This document shows, in pieces, positions 22,901 to 36,705 of a DNA stretch of 64,000 nucleotides. A model generated the notes under the pieces. The model was given only the letters and a program-made list of their open reading frames with translations, made no database searches and was not told the DNA's origin. A program made the translations under genes and the position numbers. The stretch spans positions 677,001 through 741,000 of the forward strand of contig BSDZ01000004.1 in NCBI GenBank assembly GCA_030268105.1. Reading direction: 5' to 3'. The stretch's first letter is position 1; each line of letters starts with the position of its first letter. The DNA comes from Volvox africanus (lineage: Eukaryota; Chlorophyta; Chlorophyceae; Chlamydomonadales; Volvocaceae).

Positions 22901-25900
22901 TTCAAGTCGTTAGGCACTTGCAAGGTCCGCCGGGGCCCCGGAGATGGGCTCCCTGGGTGCACATACTGCGTGGTGCTGCAGATGAATGCAGTCCCGGGCA
23001 AGCTTGCAGCTGATGCTATTGGCCCCTGCCCTGCCGCTATCAATGGGCGCGCACAGAGAGTGCTGGGTTGGACTTGACCACGTTGGGCCGGTTGGGCACC
23101 AGCTGCAGCGGCAACACGGTATCCTGTGCTGCCAAAGAAGCCATGGTGGGCCAAGACAAGATCCACAATTGATACAGAGGATGCATGAACTTTTAGTATA
23201 ACCGTATGATAACCAGCCTGGTTATGGGGACCGTAACCGCACCTGTTACTGAAGAACTTGTGGCAGGAAGCTGCGATGGGCTGCCCGGCCAAGTCTGCCG
23301 AGCAGCACTAGATGACTCCGACCACGGCAATATTGACTGCCCTCGTTCATAGCTGCTGCCTAGGGTTGGCGCTAACTGTTGCTGCGGAACCGGTTGCCGG
23401 ACAGGAGCCGCCACCGCCGCAGAGGGAGCTTGCAAACGGGGATCATTGGCCGTCGAAATCGGAGCGCCATACACAGCCATGCCGGTGGCACCAACATGCT
23501 GAAGCTGCACAGTACCGACGCCGCTGTCGCTCCAGCTGCCACCTGTCAGATGGGATGAGGGTCCCCCTAATTGCAAGCCCGCCAAGTACCTCCGCAGTGG
23601 AGCCTGCAGGAAAGCAACACAACTACAGCGAGTGAGGTCGATACTGGAAGTGAGGAAATTGAGCTTTACAGGACGTCAGCGACACTCTGCTTGTCATGAG
23701 TAACAGCTTGGCTTTTGCGACTCGGAATGGTGGAAACGCTTCCGTGGTCCTTACCACCTCAGGGCTGTTGTGCTGGTATGCTAGATGGGTGATGGGCTCA
23801 CGGGCCCACGCCGTCGCCAATAACGCATCCAGTACGTCTGCAGCTCGCTTGCGCAACTCGGGGTGGCGATCGTCAAGCAAAGGCGCCAACCGAAGTAGCC
23901 AGTGCCTGGGAACGTAAGGGCCAATATTGCAAATCATGCCATCTAAGACTTGGTCCTCAATATTTCAAGTGTCTTGCCACTAGGCGAAATCACAGTACAA
24001 CCATTAGATGGCGATATGGTTGTTCAAGCACAGGATCGCAAGCGTGGAACTTGGACAGCTTACATCCCAGGGAGCTGCTTCCAAAAAGGACATCCCCTAA
24101 GCAAAAGTTCTCAGGAAGTGGGCTCACTTAAGGTGGGTAGGGTTGATTGCGCCCCACTGGTCAAGATGCGCCTTGAAAAACTCAAGTGTCGTTTGCTTTC
24201 CACGCGGTAGCTTTACCACATCAAGACACTTGGCCAACGCCGGCACCAGGATCTCAGGGCGGTAAGATCGGCCACATTCTGCGAATTCAGCAAGTCAGCA
24301 GCTGAGCATTTGGAGGTGTTGCTTTGGCCTGTCACTCATTGGACACTAGTTTATGTAGGACCCGATTTTACTATGCGCATATGGCCCATACAAAGACTGG
24401 GCGTAGGTATGTAGCATATAGCGATCTGATTGAAACATTAGCGTCCGCAGCTTGCGTAGAGCAGGTAGGGCAGCTACGTTTGAGCACAATTTCAGGTAAT
24501 ACTAACCGTCCAGTACATCGCAGCACAAGGCTCGCGCTGGCTCCTTATTCTCCCCGCCCTTATTTAACAGAAGCGGTAGCAGTCGATCCAGCTGACCCTC
24601 CATCACGCGCCCGTAATGCAGCACCACCAGGCGCATGAGCAATAGCGCAGCCTCCAGGACCTATTTGTACGCACACATTGCGATGGGAACGTCAAAAATA
24701 AATGTCCAACTGACGGTGAACTCGTACAGTAAAGGACGTACGTAAGTACACGAAGCCTCGCAGGGAATCCAGTTCAAGCAGCCATAACCGTAACACGCTG
24801 CATCGTGTTGCCAAAGCGATGTAAATCCTCATACCTTTTGGTGTGGGTCCTCCAGCGTTTCCATAATGATATCACGTAAACGCACGAGTGCCTGTAATAC
24901 CTTCTCTGGCTCTGCAACAAGGCCCGCTTGTTGTAACGATGTGACATCAAAGTTACCGCCAGGCGCCACGGCACCGTTCGGGGTGCTGGCGAGCAAATGC
25001 GTAGACAAGGAGGATAAGGCATCCACCTGCCATGGCGTTGGGGTTTGGATGCAAAGAGTAGAGTTTTTTGGAATGTCAGCCCAGTGCCCGACACTTCCTA
25101 GGCGACGAAGCGGTGAAACTGTAAAACTTTCGTACCTTGTCGCTCCATGTTCGAAGGCCAGCAAGGATAGATGATACGGTACGTGTAAGGGGAAATAATC
25201 CACCCGAACCGGCAGCGCTTCCGGAGTCCGTGCTAACGACGGCCCTGTCTTGCTGTGACGATGCAGCTGAGCGCGCATGCAATAACCCGGATGCAGCTGC
25301 AACATGGGAAAGGGCGGCGCAACGGTATCAGTCATTAAATGAATCCTTGCTAAGGCTGCCAATATCCTTTATGATATATGTGCGGAGTGCCGCGTGAATT
25401 ACTGGAGCGTCATGGGCTTCGGGCAATTTACACACCACACCCAATTCTCAATTTGGCCCGAGAGTTGGAGGCCATAATAACCATGCCTGCAAGATAAGTT
25501 CCAGGATAACGACGCACTACCACGGGTTCACCTTCACACTCATGTGCAACACTAACCAAAGATGCAGCCACCACAAGCCATTCTTTCAACATCTGCCATC
25601 ACATGTAGAAGTGACGCATGCACGTCCCGCATGACCATGATAAGCTTTTGATGACAAATCCTGCAGGCCAATCGCCTGTCATTCCCTCCGACAGCATAAA
25701 AAGTAGCCACTGCGTTTTCCTACAATCGAGCTATAGTGACCCGTCGGGCTCCTCGCCTTCAGTCATCTGACCTGGCACGGCAGATCCCCGGTTCGGTGGT
25801 TGCTCAGGTGTTTGAGTAACTGGCAGGCGAATGGCCGCCGAACTCTCCACGACATGACGCACAGCTGGCGTAACTGGTAGTGGAATACGTTGTGGCAGGT

Positions 25901-28900
25901 CGGACGGTACCACTGACGTCCGGGGCCTCCGGGATGTGGCGACACACGCCTGCACAGAGGCATCTGCACAGACAGATGGGGTAAACAGCATGCAAATGTC
26001 TATATGCCCGGTCGTTCCATAGCCAAACTGCAAAGCCATTCGAAGTCCTCGTAAAGGTGTAGCTGACTATCGATGGCCAAATATGCCCCGGAGAATGTGA
26101 TCCCATAATCAATGGCTGACCGCGCACAACTAATCCTGTACCATTTCTGGCATCTTCTTCCCATAGGATTCATATTGTTGATACGGCGACCCAAGATGGC
26201 TGCCAAATCTGCTGATCCTCCCAGAATCCGTCCTGGTGGCAGCCCCGTCGACTTTCGATCCATGCGCCAAAGAGTCAACGAATCAGCCACACACCCAAGA
26301 TTGGTAGCTGTGCTGGCAAATTGATTGAGCTCATGGTTCAGGCATTGAATTAAGTTCGCATCCCGCTCAGCATTACTGACAAGCCCATTCTAAATGCCCA
26401 TTCTAAAGCACATCCACTGACACTAAGGGTGTGGTTGATTCATCGACTCGCCAGCTGTGTGGACCTTTAAGAGGCACGGACCAAGTGTTAAAGGGCTGCC
26501 ATCAGGACAAATCCATGGAGGATTAGCAGATTTGACAGGTTTCTTGGGCAATAATACCGGCATTTTGGGAAGGTGAATTGTGTGCGAAGAACATGCAAGA
26601 GGCTGTATAGGATTGAATGTGCACAGTCAGCAATTGAAAGTTGGATCAATAAGGTTCGCCACGTGGGAAGTGGCAAGCAGTAAATGAGCCCCGTAACTAG
26701 CTTTGCACACAACAGCACTGATTTTTAGTCCAAAACATACCAGGAATGATCAATCCCTAGGGTGCCCACCTGCTGCATCAGCGGCTGCATCACATTGCCT
26801 ACTCATCAATTTTTTCGCTGCTATGGCAGCAGTAAGGGACTGGCGTGAAGAGGTTATGGCCGTTGACTTGGCTACAACCAGGCACAAGGAAACGGGCCGT
26901 AGTTCTCGCTGAAACCCTTAAAACAAAACGGGTTAAAACACGTCTACTTTTGAAATATGCAGATACATACATTCATGCGTCGTCACTGGGTCATAACACA
27001 TACCTGGCTTGGCACCCACTAAACCCACAGCCAACTTGTCCTGGAGTGAGCTGTCGAGTCGCTTAAGGAAAGCCTGGGCACGGTCAGGCTGTGCACCGTA
27101 ATAGAGAGCAATTGCGTTACGGCCTAGCTGACGCGTGTCGGCTGACGAATCTTGTGCTGCTGCGCGTATAGCTGCCTCAACTGACTCAAGCTGACGGCTC
27201 CATACGCCAACATCCCAATTTTCAAGGATCTGTAGGAAACACAGCAGGCAGAATCAACGCAGATCGACTTCGTAAGTTTACCAACGAAGTATCATGGCAG
27301 ATTTTAAACGCTGCAGGTCATGTAACGGCGCTCCCTCGCTACTATGTATCCCTCCGAGACGCCCATGGATGCATCCGCTGTTGCACAAACCTGTACGATA
27401 TATGATGCGCAGAACTGCCTTGTCTTTGGGTTCTTCTCTTTGCAAACACCATCGGATATGGCCTGCAGCAGCCGTGCCGTCTGACAGTGGCGTAAGATAT
27501 CCCGAAGGCCCACATCTGCTGACTCAGACATGACGGCCACGGTGATCACCAGGACACCAAACAACGTCGGGAGTAATAATAGCACATGTGGCTCAAAGCG
27601 GGGGCCCAAAACGCGCGCCAGGACACCGATGAGATGGCAAGCCTGGCGCGCTATGGTCGAGCGACGTTCCTTGAACTGCTGAGACAGGGCCTGAGCCAGA
27701 CCCTTCAAAGCCTCGTGGAAGCACTCCCAGTCGACAGCACCACCAAGCACGAGCCCTTCCACGCGCTGCATTGCTGACATACGCGCTTGCCAGTCTGCGT
27801 TTGGAGCCTGCGCGAGAGTTGCAGTGGCCACCTCCAGCTCCATTCGCAAATCTCGTTCCGATGTGATGGGAATCGGTGTAGCAAGTGGCAGGTCCCCGTC
27901 GAACGTAACACCGCCACCGTCTTTGAAGCCTCCACGCTTGACAGATCCTGACATTGTAGGCTGTGATGGTCCAGGTGCTGCTGCAGTCTGTCGACGAGTG
28001 TCAGTTGCCCAGTTGGACGGAGCGTCACCTACAGCAACCTGGCCACCGCCAGATCCGCCGTCCAAGACAACAGGTGTTGTCAAGTCAGGCGTCAAGTAAC
28101 ATCCTCCACTGCTGCAAGCTGTACTAGCATCACTGGTGAACGCGCCCATGGGCCCATGATTACGTTTGCCACCGACATCGAGGCCGTTATTGTCAGCGGC
28201 TCCATATGCGACGCCAAGCCTTGCAAGTACTTCCTTTTGCTGGGCAGGACGCAAATTCGACGCCTGGACCGTGCTTAGCACGGCGCCTGGCGCCTGGCGG
28301 TGAATTTCTGCAAGACACCCCAGTGCCGCCTCCCGGACAATCCTATTGTGAGCGGGGAAGAAGGCAATATTTTTAGCAAAATGAATATTGCACCGATGTG
28401 AATGAATCCGTTTCACTTTGCCTAAACACCATTACGTGGCGTGGCGCAATCAAAACCGTGTTCCATGCCTTGAGCGAGCGGAATATGGATTACACTGAAT
28501 ATGGGTTGCAAGAGGCCAACACAGCAACATACTCTGAAGCTACACCAAATTAGACCACTAATGACTCACATTTCTGGCTCCTCCATCATGCGTACAACCT
28601 GCTTCAGGACGGCGTTGTTCTGATCCCTATCCCCCAGGAACGAAGCTCCCGCTCCGCTCACTGCCTGCTGGATTTAAGCAACCAATTGAAGGCTTAAGAC
28701 AATTACATCACAATCCCAAAAAGCATTGTCAAGGTTGTATTCCTCACATTAATGAAGCGTAAGATAGTATTATGCATGGTTTACCCACCTCGGCAAGCAC
28801 TTCGAGGAGTCCCTGCTTAACCTTCCAGCTCTTATGGTTCCAGAGATGTGCTAATTTGTCAAGCACCAGCTCCGGCTTGAGGGTCTTGAATAGAAAGGTT

Positions 28901-29649
28901 AGAAGGTTCAGAGCTTGCTCCCGTACCGTTTGCCTACTATCACCCAGACGCTCAGCCTGCACGGGCATACCCGAAATCATTAGCAAACCGTGGATTGCCA
29001 GCACCCCAGGATGCCTCATAGCGAATACTCTCCAGACGGTAAACAGTAGTTGATAACATCACGGCAGCCCTTAGAAGCGTTCCTGCAAGTTTAGCCCCCA
29101 AAACCAACCCCAGCGGTCAAAAGCACGGACGCCTGCTGCCCCAACCCTGCACAACCCATTTAGGTGCAGGCAAAGAACAACGTTGCAATTGATCATTCCC
29201 TGCCCTGAAAAGGTCCTTACCACAAAGGGTACTAACGCGCCCGCGTAGGAGCTAATGGGCGCGTCCACGCTAGAAACCGCAGTGGCCAAGACTTCGAGCG
29301 CCTGCAACGTGACCTGAAAAGTATATCGGAAGTGAACACCCTCTAGCTAAAATGGACCAGCTTATTGGACAAGTAGGCTGAACAGCTGCTCTGTTACCTT
29401 GGAGTTGGCGTCAGACAGCAAGCTTGGCGACAGGTCAATCAACTCTGCAAACTCCGTTTTCCCTAGGGTAGTCCGCTTCAGCAATGCCTAGACGAGCAAG
29501 ACAGCCCAAAGGTCAATCGAGGTCACCTCATCCCACCGATAAATGAGGCTACAAGACGAACATACCTCCAAAACCTCCAAGCCTGAAAGCTTTTGCTTTG
29601 AAGAAGACTGGAGGTCCTCCTTAATATGGTTCCATACAGAGCCGCTCAT
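19982..29649 (-). CDS. CLASP: CLASP microtubule-associated protein (TOG/HEAT repeats)
   Basis: CLASP proteins bind tubulin through TOG domains and stabilise growing microtubule ends at the cortex, spindle and phragmoplast. Nineteen exons join in phase: 29649-29566, 29487-29398, 29313-29221, 28956-28789, 28667-28570, 28342-27391, 27229-27004, 25963-25772, 25296-25136, 25026-24835, 24660-24507, 24278-24128, 23905-23755, 23603-23243, 23102-22717, 22516-22337, 20676-20501, 20371-20270 and 20132-19982. They total 4,068 bases and 1,355 residues, close to plant CLASP. The N-terminal TOG contains LVLDKLAHLWNHKSWKVKQG and IVREAALGCLAEIHRQAPGA. A Gly/Ser linker follows. The second TOG (residues about 350-570) contains DWQARMSAMQRVEGLV and STIARQACHLIGVLARVLG. 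HEAT helices also occupy residues about 690-905 and 1155-1355. The 1.66 kb intron 16 (22336-20677) holds decayed bacterial genes. An ATG at 29691 would add 14 residues. Confidence 0.9.
21126..21660 (-). pseudogene. murJ: Decayed bacterial murJ (mviN) fragment inside CLASP intron 16
   Basis: MurJ is the bacterial lipid II flippase, needed for peptidoglycan and out of place in an algal nuclear intron. Reading the minus strand and allowing for frame changes, the N-terminal third of MurJ can be followed in order. IKSGIIVAF is followed by SRIFGLARELFIAATFG, then VAFKFPNLFRRIFLEGAL, then MPYLMAIIAP, then LAILLCRITTPYLVF and LGGILNSGKNLAAFAF. At least two frameshifts (one in a T run near 21612, one near 21300) and several in-frame stops break it, and the last two thirds are missing. 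Base composition is strongly AT-rich compared with the flanks. Wording and composition suggest a Rickettsiales donor. This is an inference from memory of the family, not a search result. Confidence 0.8.
21707..21960 (-). pseudogene. Decayed 3' end of a bacterial GGDEF diguanylate cyclase gene (PleD-like)
   Basis: GGDEF enzymes make the bacterial messenger cyclic di-GMP. The minus strand encodes the end of such a domain: NTRSLIEVTEFAITAK, an in-frame stop, then TISIGVAEYNQGDTIEEVI and SKADKALYEAKGTGRHKGRF, ending at a natural stop at 21709-21707. The SIGVA and ADKALYEAK-GR-HKGR wording is diagnostic of GGDEF C-termini. The catalytic GGDEF loop is not recognisable upstream. It lies about 50 bases before the murJ fragment, on the same strand, so the two probably arrived as one piece. 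PleD of Rickettsiaceae is the closest family I can name. Confidence 0.8.
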
Positions 29650-29961
29650 GTTGGCACTGGAACCGTGTGGCCCATGCCCGTGCGTGCACACAAAGTGGTT
29701 TGAAAGTTACAATTTACAAAATAATGGATTATGTGCCAAAGGACAGAGACAAATTGACACTTCAAATCGTTACGCCGTACCGGTACGCCACCAAACGCCA
29801 GCAACAATTTTAACAGATTTTCGCCGAATTGACTATGTACTCATAGCTTATCAAATCATCCTCATCACATGTGAATTGATTACGCTTCTATGGCACTATT
29901 TTTTTGTGAGGCAAGGTGGTGATCTTGTTTGCAAGCTGGATTAGAGTCACGAATAGTCAGA
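29650..29961. promoter_or_regulatory. Compact divergent promoter, CLASP / MON1
   Basis: Start codons of CLASP (-) and MON1 (+) are 312 bases apart on opposite strands, so leaders and core promoters overlap in this stretch. No motif is clear. Confidence 0.45.
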
Positions 29962-30076
29962 ATGGACCCAGATGAACCTGTATTGAGTTTGGCATCTAAT
30001 GATTTTGCAATACCCTCAATACCAGCCTCGGTGCCTGGCGGAAACATTCGTGTAGAAGATGAGGCACGGTCTGCAG

Positions 30077-30108
<32 letters not shown>

Positions 30109-33100
30109 GATGATGATGGGGCGGCAGGAGTTGGGCAAACCCTGCTTGAGGAGGATGAGCCTGCGGAGGTTTCCTCTGACGTGCTGACGGAAGTCGGGTT
30201 GACGGCAGCCGCAGAGCCACCAGCCCCTTCGCGCCTTGGTGACCTGCACGCGAACGGAGAAAGTGTGGAGGCAATCGAGGCTGCAGTTGCAAGCCTTGCT
30301 ATAAAACAATTACACCACGTTGCACCTGGGCATACCTTCGCCGACATACCAGCGGAGGCGGTGCAGCGGCGACCCGAGACACCATCTGATGACATAGAGG
30401 CATCTACATCGAGTTCTGATGAAGAGGGGGCTGCCTGGCATGCGTATCCCAAACATTTTTTTATTCTAAGCTCTGCCGGGAAGCCCATTTATAGCTACCA
30501 CAACGACGAGAAGTCTCTCGCTAGCTTGACCGCGCTGATCTCAGCGCTGGTATCTGTCGTACAAAATCAAGGTGACACCGTACAGCACATCCGGTCAGGC
30601 TCGACACTTATCGTTTTCATGCTTCACGGCCCGCTTTCTTTTGTCGCCGTCTCTAGCGTGGGCGAACCAGCAACTGCATTGAAGAAGCAGCTTGACCTCC
30701 TTTATGGTCAGCTGGTGCTCATCGTAACTACAGGTACCTTTGCGTTTCGACTGAGTTCCAGGAAACCCATTTTTTCTTCATCCTCCCTTCAGATGGTTTA
30801 TCGCTATGGCATTTGGCATAAAATACAACGCAACCACATGTAAAGCCTTTGCCAGGGTCTTTGACACAGCTCGTCTACTAAGGACACAACAAACCAGCAT
30901 AGTCGTCAAGGACCCTCTTTCTTGCTGTAGCCTACTTGCATGCACATGTAGTCAAACCCCTTGTCAATTTATGGTTCCGCAGGTCTAGAGCGCATCATCC
31001 AGCGCAATCCATCTTACGATGTGCGCTCGTTGCTTGACGGGGTGGGTGGCGTTTTGTCGGCACTTGTGGGCATGCTGGGTGCCGATGCATCATATCTTCT
31101 CGGGGCGTACAAGCCCCTTCCCGTACCTGCCGCAGACCGCAGCGCGATCACGGAGCTGCTCATGGACGCCGTGCGGGTAGGTTGGTTTGCAGGTCATTTT
31201 GAAGGCCAAGAGCCACCATAGAATGCTCCAGAAGACAGTTCAAGGCGATAGTGGGATTATCGTGGTAAGGAACTTTCGTAGGAGTCTGCGGTTGCGCACA
31301 GGGACATAATGGCATATTTATGGGGTACTTATAGCCATATCCATAGCAAATATGGGGGCGACTTGAAAACATCGGTCACAGTTCATAAGCGCGCCAACTT
31401 TGGACCCTTACTAGGCCACTTATCCTCTGGGTATCTGTAGTGCATGGTATTGGGGTCCTCGCCAGCAGGGCGAGAATGTTCGGTGAATCATGCATCCAAT
31501 CCTTACAAACACTGGAGTGTGGTGCCTAGGTTCCGACGCAATATATCTTAATTGCTTGTCATGGCTTACATTCAGCAGGCATCCGGGGCTGTGTATGGGC
31601 TGCTTATGGCAGACACGTACGTAGTGGCCATGTCACGGGCGAAGCAACAGCCAGCACTCCACCCAGATGACCTCCTGCTATTGGCGAACTTCGTAACTTG
31701 CAACAAGGCATACAGGTGAAGCACGTGGCGTTGTCATCAGGGATACATAGATGTCGGCCGCCAACTTTGAAGCGTCCAGTATACACTTCAAGCCAGTCGA
31801 TGCGGGGTATGGTTATAGGCGTGCTTCTATGGGCTGCATATGCATCTTTGGCCAGCATGTTTTGGGGGGATTATTCACGTAGTCTAGGGTTACCGGATTT
31901 CAGCGCCCGCGAATGCATTCAAGTACGTGGGTTACAGCTGCTGACAGCCAACATGACTGCCGCGTGCCGCTGCCTTATGTGTCCTTTGCTATGAGATATG
32001 GCTCAGAGACATTTGCGACAAGCCAGTAATAAACAGAATTTAGATAGCTGAAGCAGAGAAAATTTCTGGCAGGAAACTAGCCAAGCATGCGTCGGAATAT
32101 ATATCATATGATCGCGTGATCTGGCATCGTTTGTACCGTCGCCCTCTTTGTAGAAAACACTTTATCATCGACGGAAATTATGTACAAACACCTGGAACTA
32201 AAAACCCCAGCTAGGTGCATGGCGTTGGTTTGGAAAACCAAAATATCAAAATTGTGACCAGCATATTGCCGTGCTTTCATTGTGGCCGCATAGGCATGGC
32301 CACGGGGAAGCGTTTTCGCCGGTTTGCATGCCTCACTACAATTCCGACGCTTTCCTTCATGCCTACATTCACTATTTGGACGCGTCCTCTGGTGAGTCCA
32401 GTGCCTTGAAAATACCTACTCGTACAGTACACACCCGGGAAATGTACTTACCGCTCTTTGCTTGGTCTTGCACTTTTACCCGCTAGAGCCTCAAGTCTGC
32501 CTTTACAACATCTTTCCAGGGCTGTACCTTGTGCTGCTATCTGGGAGCGCGGAGGCCTTTCACCAGCTGTCGGCGGCACGGCTGTGGTTTGAGGATCAGG
32601 CGTCAGCTCAGGGGCTCCTATCTCGCATGCGCTCAATTTGTCCACCGGAGCATAATCCCGCAAGCGGCATCGTCACCAGGTCAACCCAGCCCCAGCAGCT
32701 AAATGTCCTCTCTGTCGAAAATCTCCCACGACCTTTGGGTGGGTTTAAGGTTACGGGTCAAATTCAGTCACGGGTCTCATCCATTTTGATTTCGAGTATT
32801 TCACACAGCGTCTTAAACTGCTTGCTTGGCCAACCAACAGTGTCTTGTATGGTTAACGCCCCTGAACATGCCGGCCGTCCCATCCTTTAGGTGGCAAGTT
32901 CGGACACACCCCATTGTGGAGCTATGCAGTCAGGTTTCAGCAAATGCAACAGGCGATTTTCTCGCCAGCATGCCCTTTGCACCGCTCGCCCGTCGGTGCA
33001 GCTCGCCTAGCTGCTTCCTATACGCAGTTGCACAGTTTGCTGCACTCACCCGCCGCAACCGGTCGGCCAAACAAGCTGGCCTGGTTTGCCAGCTCGGCCG

Positions 33101-33258
33101 CAGTGCTGGTTGCGGCACGTGACCGCGAGATGGAGATTTACCTGGTGTGCGACCCGCTCACAGACAAATCAACTGCGCTGGCACTTTTAGAGGCCATGCG
33201 GCGGCACTTCGGCGACCGGGGCATACTAGCGGACGTTGCCCTCTTACCGCCGGTGTAA
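29962..33258 (+). CDS. MON1: Vacuolar fusion protein MON1
   Basis: MON1 pairs with CCZ1 to form the guanine-nucleotide exchange factor for Rab7, which drives early-to-late endosome conversion and fusion with the vacuole. Six exons join in phase: 29962-30733, 30983-31176, 31579-31692, 32262-32391, 32520-32738 and 32891-33258 (about 1,797 bases, 598 residues). The acidic N-terminus includes a run of twelve Asp (residues 41-52). The three longin-type regions are recognisable: HAYPKHFFILSSAGKPIYSY, with GSTLIVFMLHGPLSFVAVSS; then GLERIIQRNPSYDVRSLLDG and LHPDDLLLLANF; and FSPVCMPHYNSDAFLHAYIH, with NKLAWFASSAAVLVAARDRE near the end. The start of exon 4 is the least certain boundary. Exon 3 could begin three bases earlier. 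The TTG-initiated upstream extension is not needed. Confidence 0.93.
30082..30117 (+). repeat. GAT/GAC trinucleotide run encoding poly-aspartate
   Basis: Twelve consecutive Asp codons, mostly GAT, in the first exon of MON1. This is a microsatellite within coding sequence, and its length may vary between strains. Confidence 0.9.
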
Positions 33259-36200
33259 GAGAATTGCAGCTGGTTAGGTGGGGCCAGGCGGGAGGCTGCG
33301 ATGCCGCCAGGCCTGGGGTAATTGCGGTCGGTGGTTGGCTTGAATGTTGGGGGGTATGGGTATAATCCCCGTCGTCGATGAGCAAGGGCCGCATATACAA
33401 TTTTGGCAGGAACAGAACACTCATTGCTTTGAAAATTGAACGTAGGACTAGTTTTGGTAATTGTCCTGTTGAGGACCACGTGTGTCTTGTTGTGCCGGCT
33501 TGTGCTGTGCCAGGTCGAAGAACAAGAGACTGTTCCCGTAGATGGCCTTTTGCGCTCGTGTGTCCTTAAAGGGTGTTGGAAAAGCATTCGCGCTCCTTAG
33601 CACGTATGGTCCAAGGCCATAGGACATTCTGTCGTACCCTGAACTCTACAGAGACCAGTCACTTCTGTTGCTTGGCATGAAAACATCTCGGAAAGCTCAC
33701 TATGCAATAACGTGCAATCGGTTAGACCAGGTCGCCGGGGAGCACGTTGCTGCACCACCAGTATCCACTACGCAGGTTGAACGAGATCTCGCCTGCATCT
33801 GTAGACATCCAGCTTTGGAAGTAATCCATATTTGCGGACACCCAGCTCTGTATGCTAATATTGCCACGTGCACATTGGATGTCAGTTTTATGGCATATCA
33901 TAAGAGGCATGCCATGTAACCTCATACAACCAGCACTTGATAACAAGAATTCAGGGGCAGCAGCCATGTGCTGACAGGCGAAACTCAAAAGGAGGTGCAA
34001 GGTATTGTAGGTGTAATCCCATTAAGTAAGACACAAGCACAGACTACTTTGGCTGTTGAACATCGGTCGGAATACTCTAGTGCGTCAGCGCTTGCCTAAC
34101 TACCGACGAAAGGGGAAAGGAAAACCGACAACTCGCATTGATCTACCTAGGATAGGTAAGCGGCAATCGCGTTCCCGACGGAGGAACAGGATTTCGTGAG
34201 CCACGGCATTGCAGCTCCCGGGCCTCTTGGCATAGCGCGCACAGGGGACACCTGCAAAGAATATTTTACTACCTCAGCTGCCCCTTTGTGGCCCTATACA
34301 TTCCACCTCAGCACGGGTACGGGCCACCTACCAGCAATGTACACAGAAATCACTGCATGGAGCTTCTTGGATTGCATACTTCATTCGCAAGGTATGCCTT
34401 GTTTTTGCTGCAAAACAGGATTCAAAGGGCCAACAGCATAGCGCATACATGCAGCAACGTGACCAGAAGCCTTCGCCGTGTAACCTCTGATGCGTGTCGC
34501 CATACAAAGCACAAGGGATGATAAATCCAAGGCAACAAATATCGCAGCTTCCGCCACAACTGCATAGGCTTGTATGAAAGTCCGTCACTCTATCAATGAG
34601 GACGGGCGTTGCCATTTCTGTTTCTTAAGTTGTACTATTATTGAGATTAGATCCCTCATGTTGTTATGATAACACTTGACCTTCTTAGAAACCTGATGCT
34701 GCGGCCGTGTGTACGACCAGTAGAAGGACACGCACGAGGATGAGGCCTGTAATTTTAGTATTCTTTGCTTCTGCATTATAAGGCATAGGCTTATACCAAG
34801 GGGATGGTGGACCCTGATTGTATGCCGCCGCCTGGGCGAGAAGCAAGGGTGCCCTTGGGCACGCGATACCTTAGACGAGGAGAGGTCGTGAATGCACGCA
34901 ACGTACAACCGACACGCCAAACAAGGTGAGGTATAATGTGTTGAATGAGGCGGTCGATGGGGCGGAAGGGTGTTAACGCACGAGCATACACAGTTAAATA
35001 TGGGCATAAGGACAGGACGGCGATCGACGCAGCAAAGAGATGAAATTGCCAGAGCATAGCAAGGTGCGGCGAACACAGCAATAGGACGAATGAAAGGGTG
35101 GGTGGGCGTGCGGGCCGGTGACAGGACATCGGACGGGGAAGAACTGTAGCAAACGACAGGCAGGGCCGTACCAATTAACCGGTCAGAGGTGACGCGTGCA
35201 GCAAACGGCACCGTGAAAATTGCAACAAATGGGCTGATGGAAGGCAGTCTGGCTGGGAATGTCCCAGTGCATGGCTGCTGCTAATTTTTGACTGCGTGGC
35301 TGTGTGTCTGATGCATCTGTGAACCTGCTTATATGGACACGAACTGCATATACACCTGTACGTCTGAACTACAAGCCTGTGGGACTGTGCGCCTGTAATA
35401 CGACCGCTTGGTTTAGAGTTCAACTGGGTCAACGATCCTAAGAGATATCGTTAGGATTCCAGTAGCAGCAGCATTTCATCTGCCTAATCGTGCTATGAAG
35501 AACCCATTTCCTCAAAAGAGTCAAAGTTAGCATTCCATGCTCAATTGCAGAGCTTGAACGGTTCCGGACACCTAGTTTCAATCCTATTCTCGCCTAATTC
35601 ATAGCTGAGCCGTTTGCAAATCACTTTCAGTTACAGTGCTGCCTTTCGATGGCGTGCATCCTTCTCCACCGTTCATCGTATGGGATGTCCGTCTGGGGTA
35701 GGTTCGGTGCCGGCAAGGTGGCCGCGTCGGCTCATGCAATAAGCCAATTTCCAGCTCATCGGTCTGTGGTCGACGTCATCGTTTAACAGTACCGGGCACA
35801 TTACAAGCCCGACACCTTTGTTTAGACCCAATCACATTGGCATCATTCTGCATAGCAATAGATGTCCGTGGTGGGGAATGGGCCCTATCGCCTTCCCGGA
35901 GGAGAGCGTCAGCGGCCCCAGCTTTTCAGTAGTGTCATTCAAGTCCTCATCCGGCGCCCCATATACAGAAACCCACGATGTAGTTGATCACAAACCTCAC
36001 ACCCTCGCCTGCTTACTCCGCCTCCAATGCTCGTGTTCACTTGCTACAATAACAGAAGCTGAGGTCACGAGAATAGAATGCAGCATAATCCATTTTACAC
36101 CCTTCTGCCTACCATTCACTCGTCCGTTGTAAGCCCCTCACCGTCTTCGACATCCTAACCTAATCATTAGGACCCTGTGCAGACACTTCAACAATCAAGC

Positions 36201-36705
36201 TCCTACACCCGCGAAGGCTGTCCATTCCCCACCTTCCGAGTCGCCTCCCAAGACGCCCTCCACCATCCTGCAGAATGCTTGCGTTTCAATCCGCTTGAAC
36301 ATAGCCCCCAACCCTGAGGAAAACGAACCAAAACGGCGTTACTGTAGGCTGCATCTGGTTGGTGGCTCCGTCTGCATCTTAAACTTCACTCCACCTGCCT
36401 GCCCGCCGATGGGTGAGCTGCCCCATAGGTAACCCTGCAGCACTATGGTCCAACCTGCCCGCCTATGGACGTGAAGTAAAGGAGCAAGGGGCGATTGGAG
36501 TACGTGGCGCCTGTGGACTCCTGCATTCCACGAGTTGGCCAATTATTTCCGTGGCTTGTACGCTGGCGACTAGCGGCCCCCACAAGGGGAAAGCTGTTGC
36601 ATTGCGTTGTGTTCATACTCGTAAAGATCCGTTGCAGCGTCAAGTGGGACATATGTTCACGGTAGTGCTGCAGCCAGATGCCTTCGGCAGCCCTGCCGCA
36701 CTGCG
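33259..36705. other. Convergent intergenic region of 3.4 kb
   Basis: Lies between the stops of MON1 (+) and the tomosyn homologue (-). A TGTAA at 33915-33919 may end the MON1 transcript. The longest open frame (minus, about 35,211-34,585) has no recognisable motif, is Cys/Pro/His/Arg-rich and has no splice partners, so I treat it as non-coding. No tandem array or transposon protein was seen. Confidence 0.4.

Noticed and set aside
34585..35211. A 208-residue minus-strand open frame in the MON1-tomosyn interval
   Set aside because: The composition (Cys, His, Pro, Arg) looks like translated non-coding DNA. There is no motif and no splice partner.
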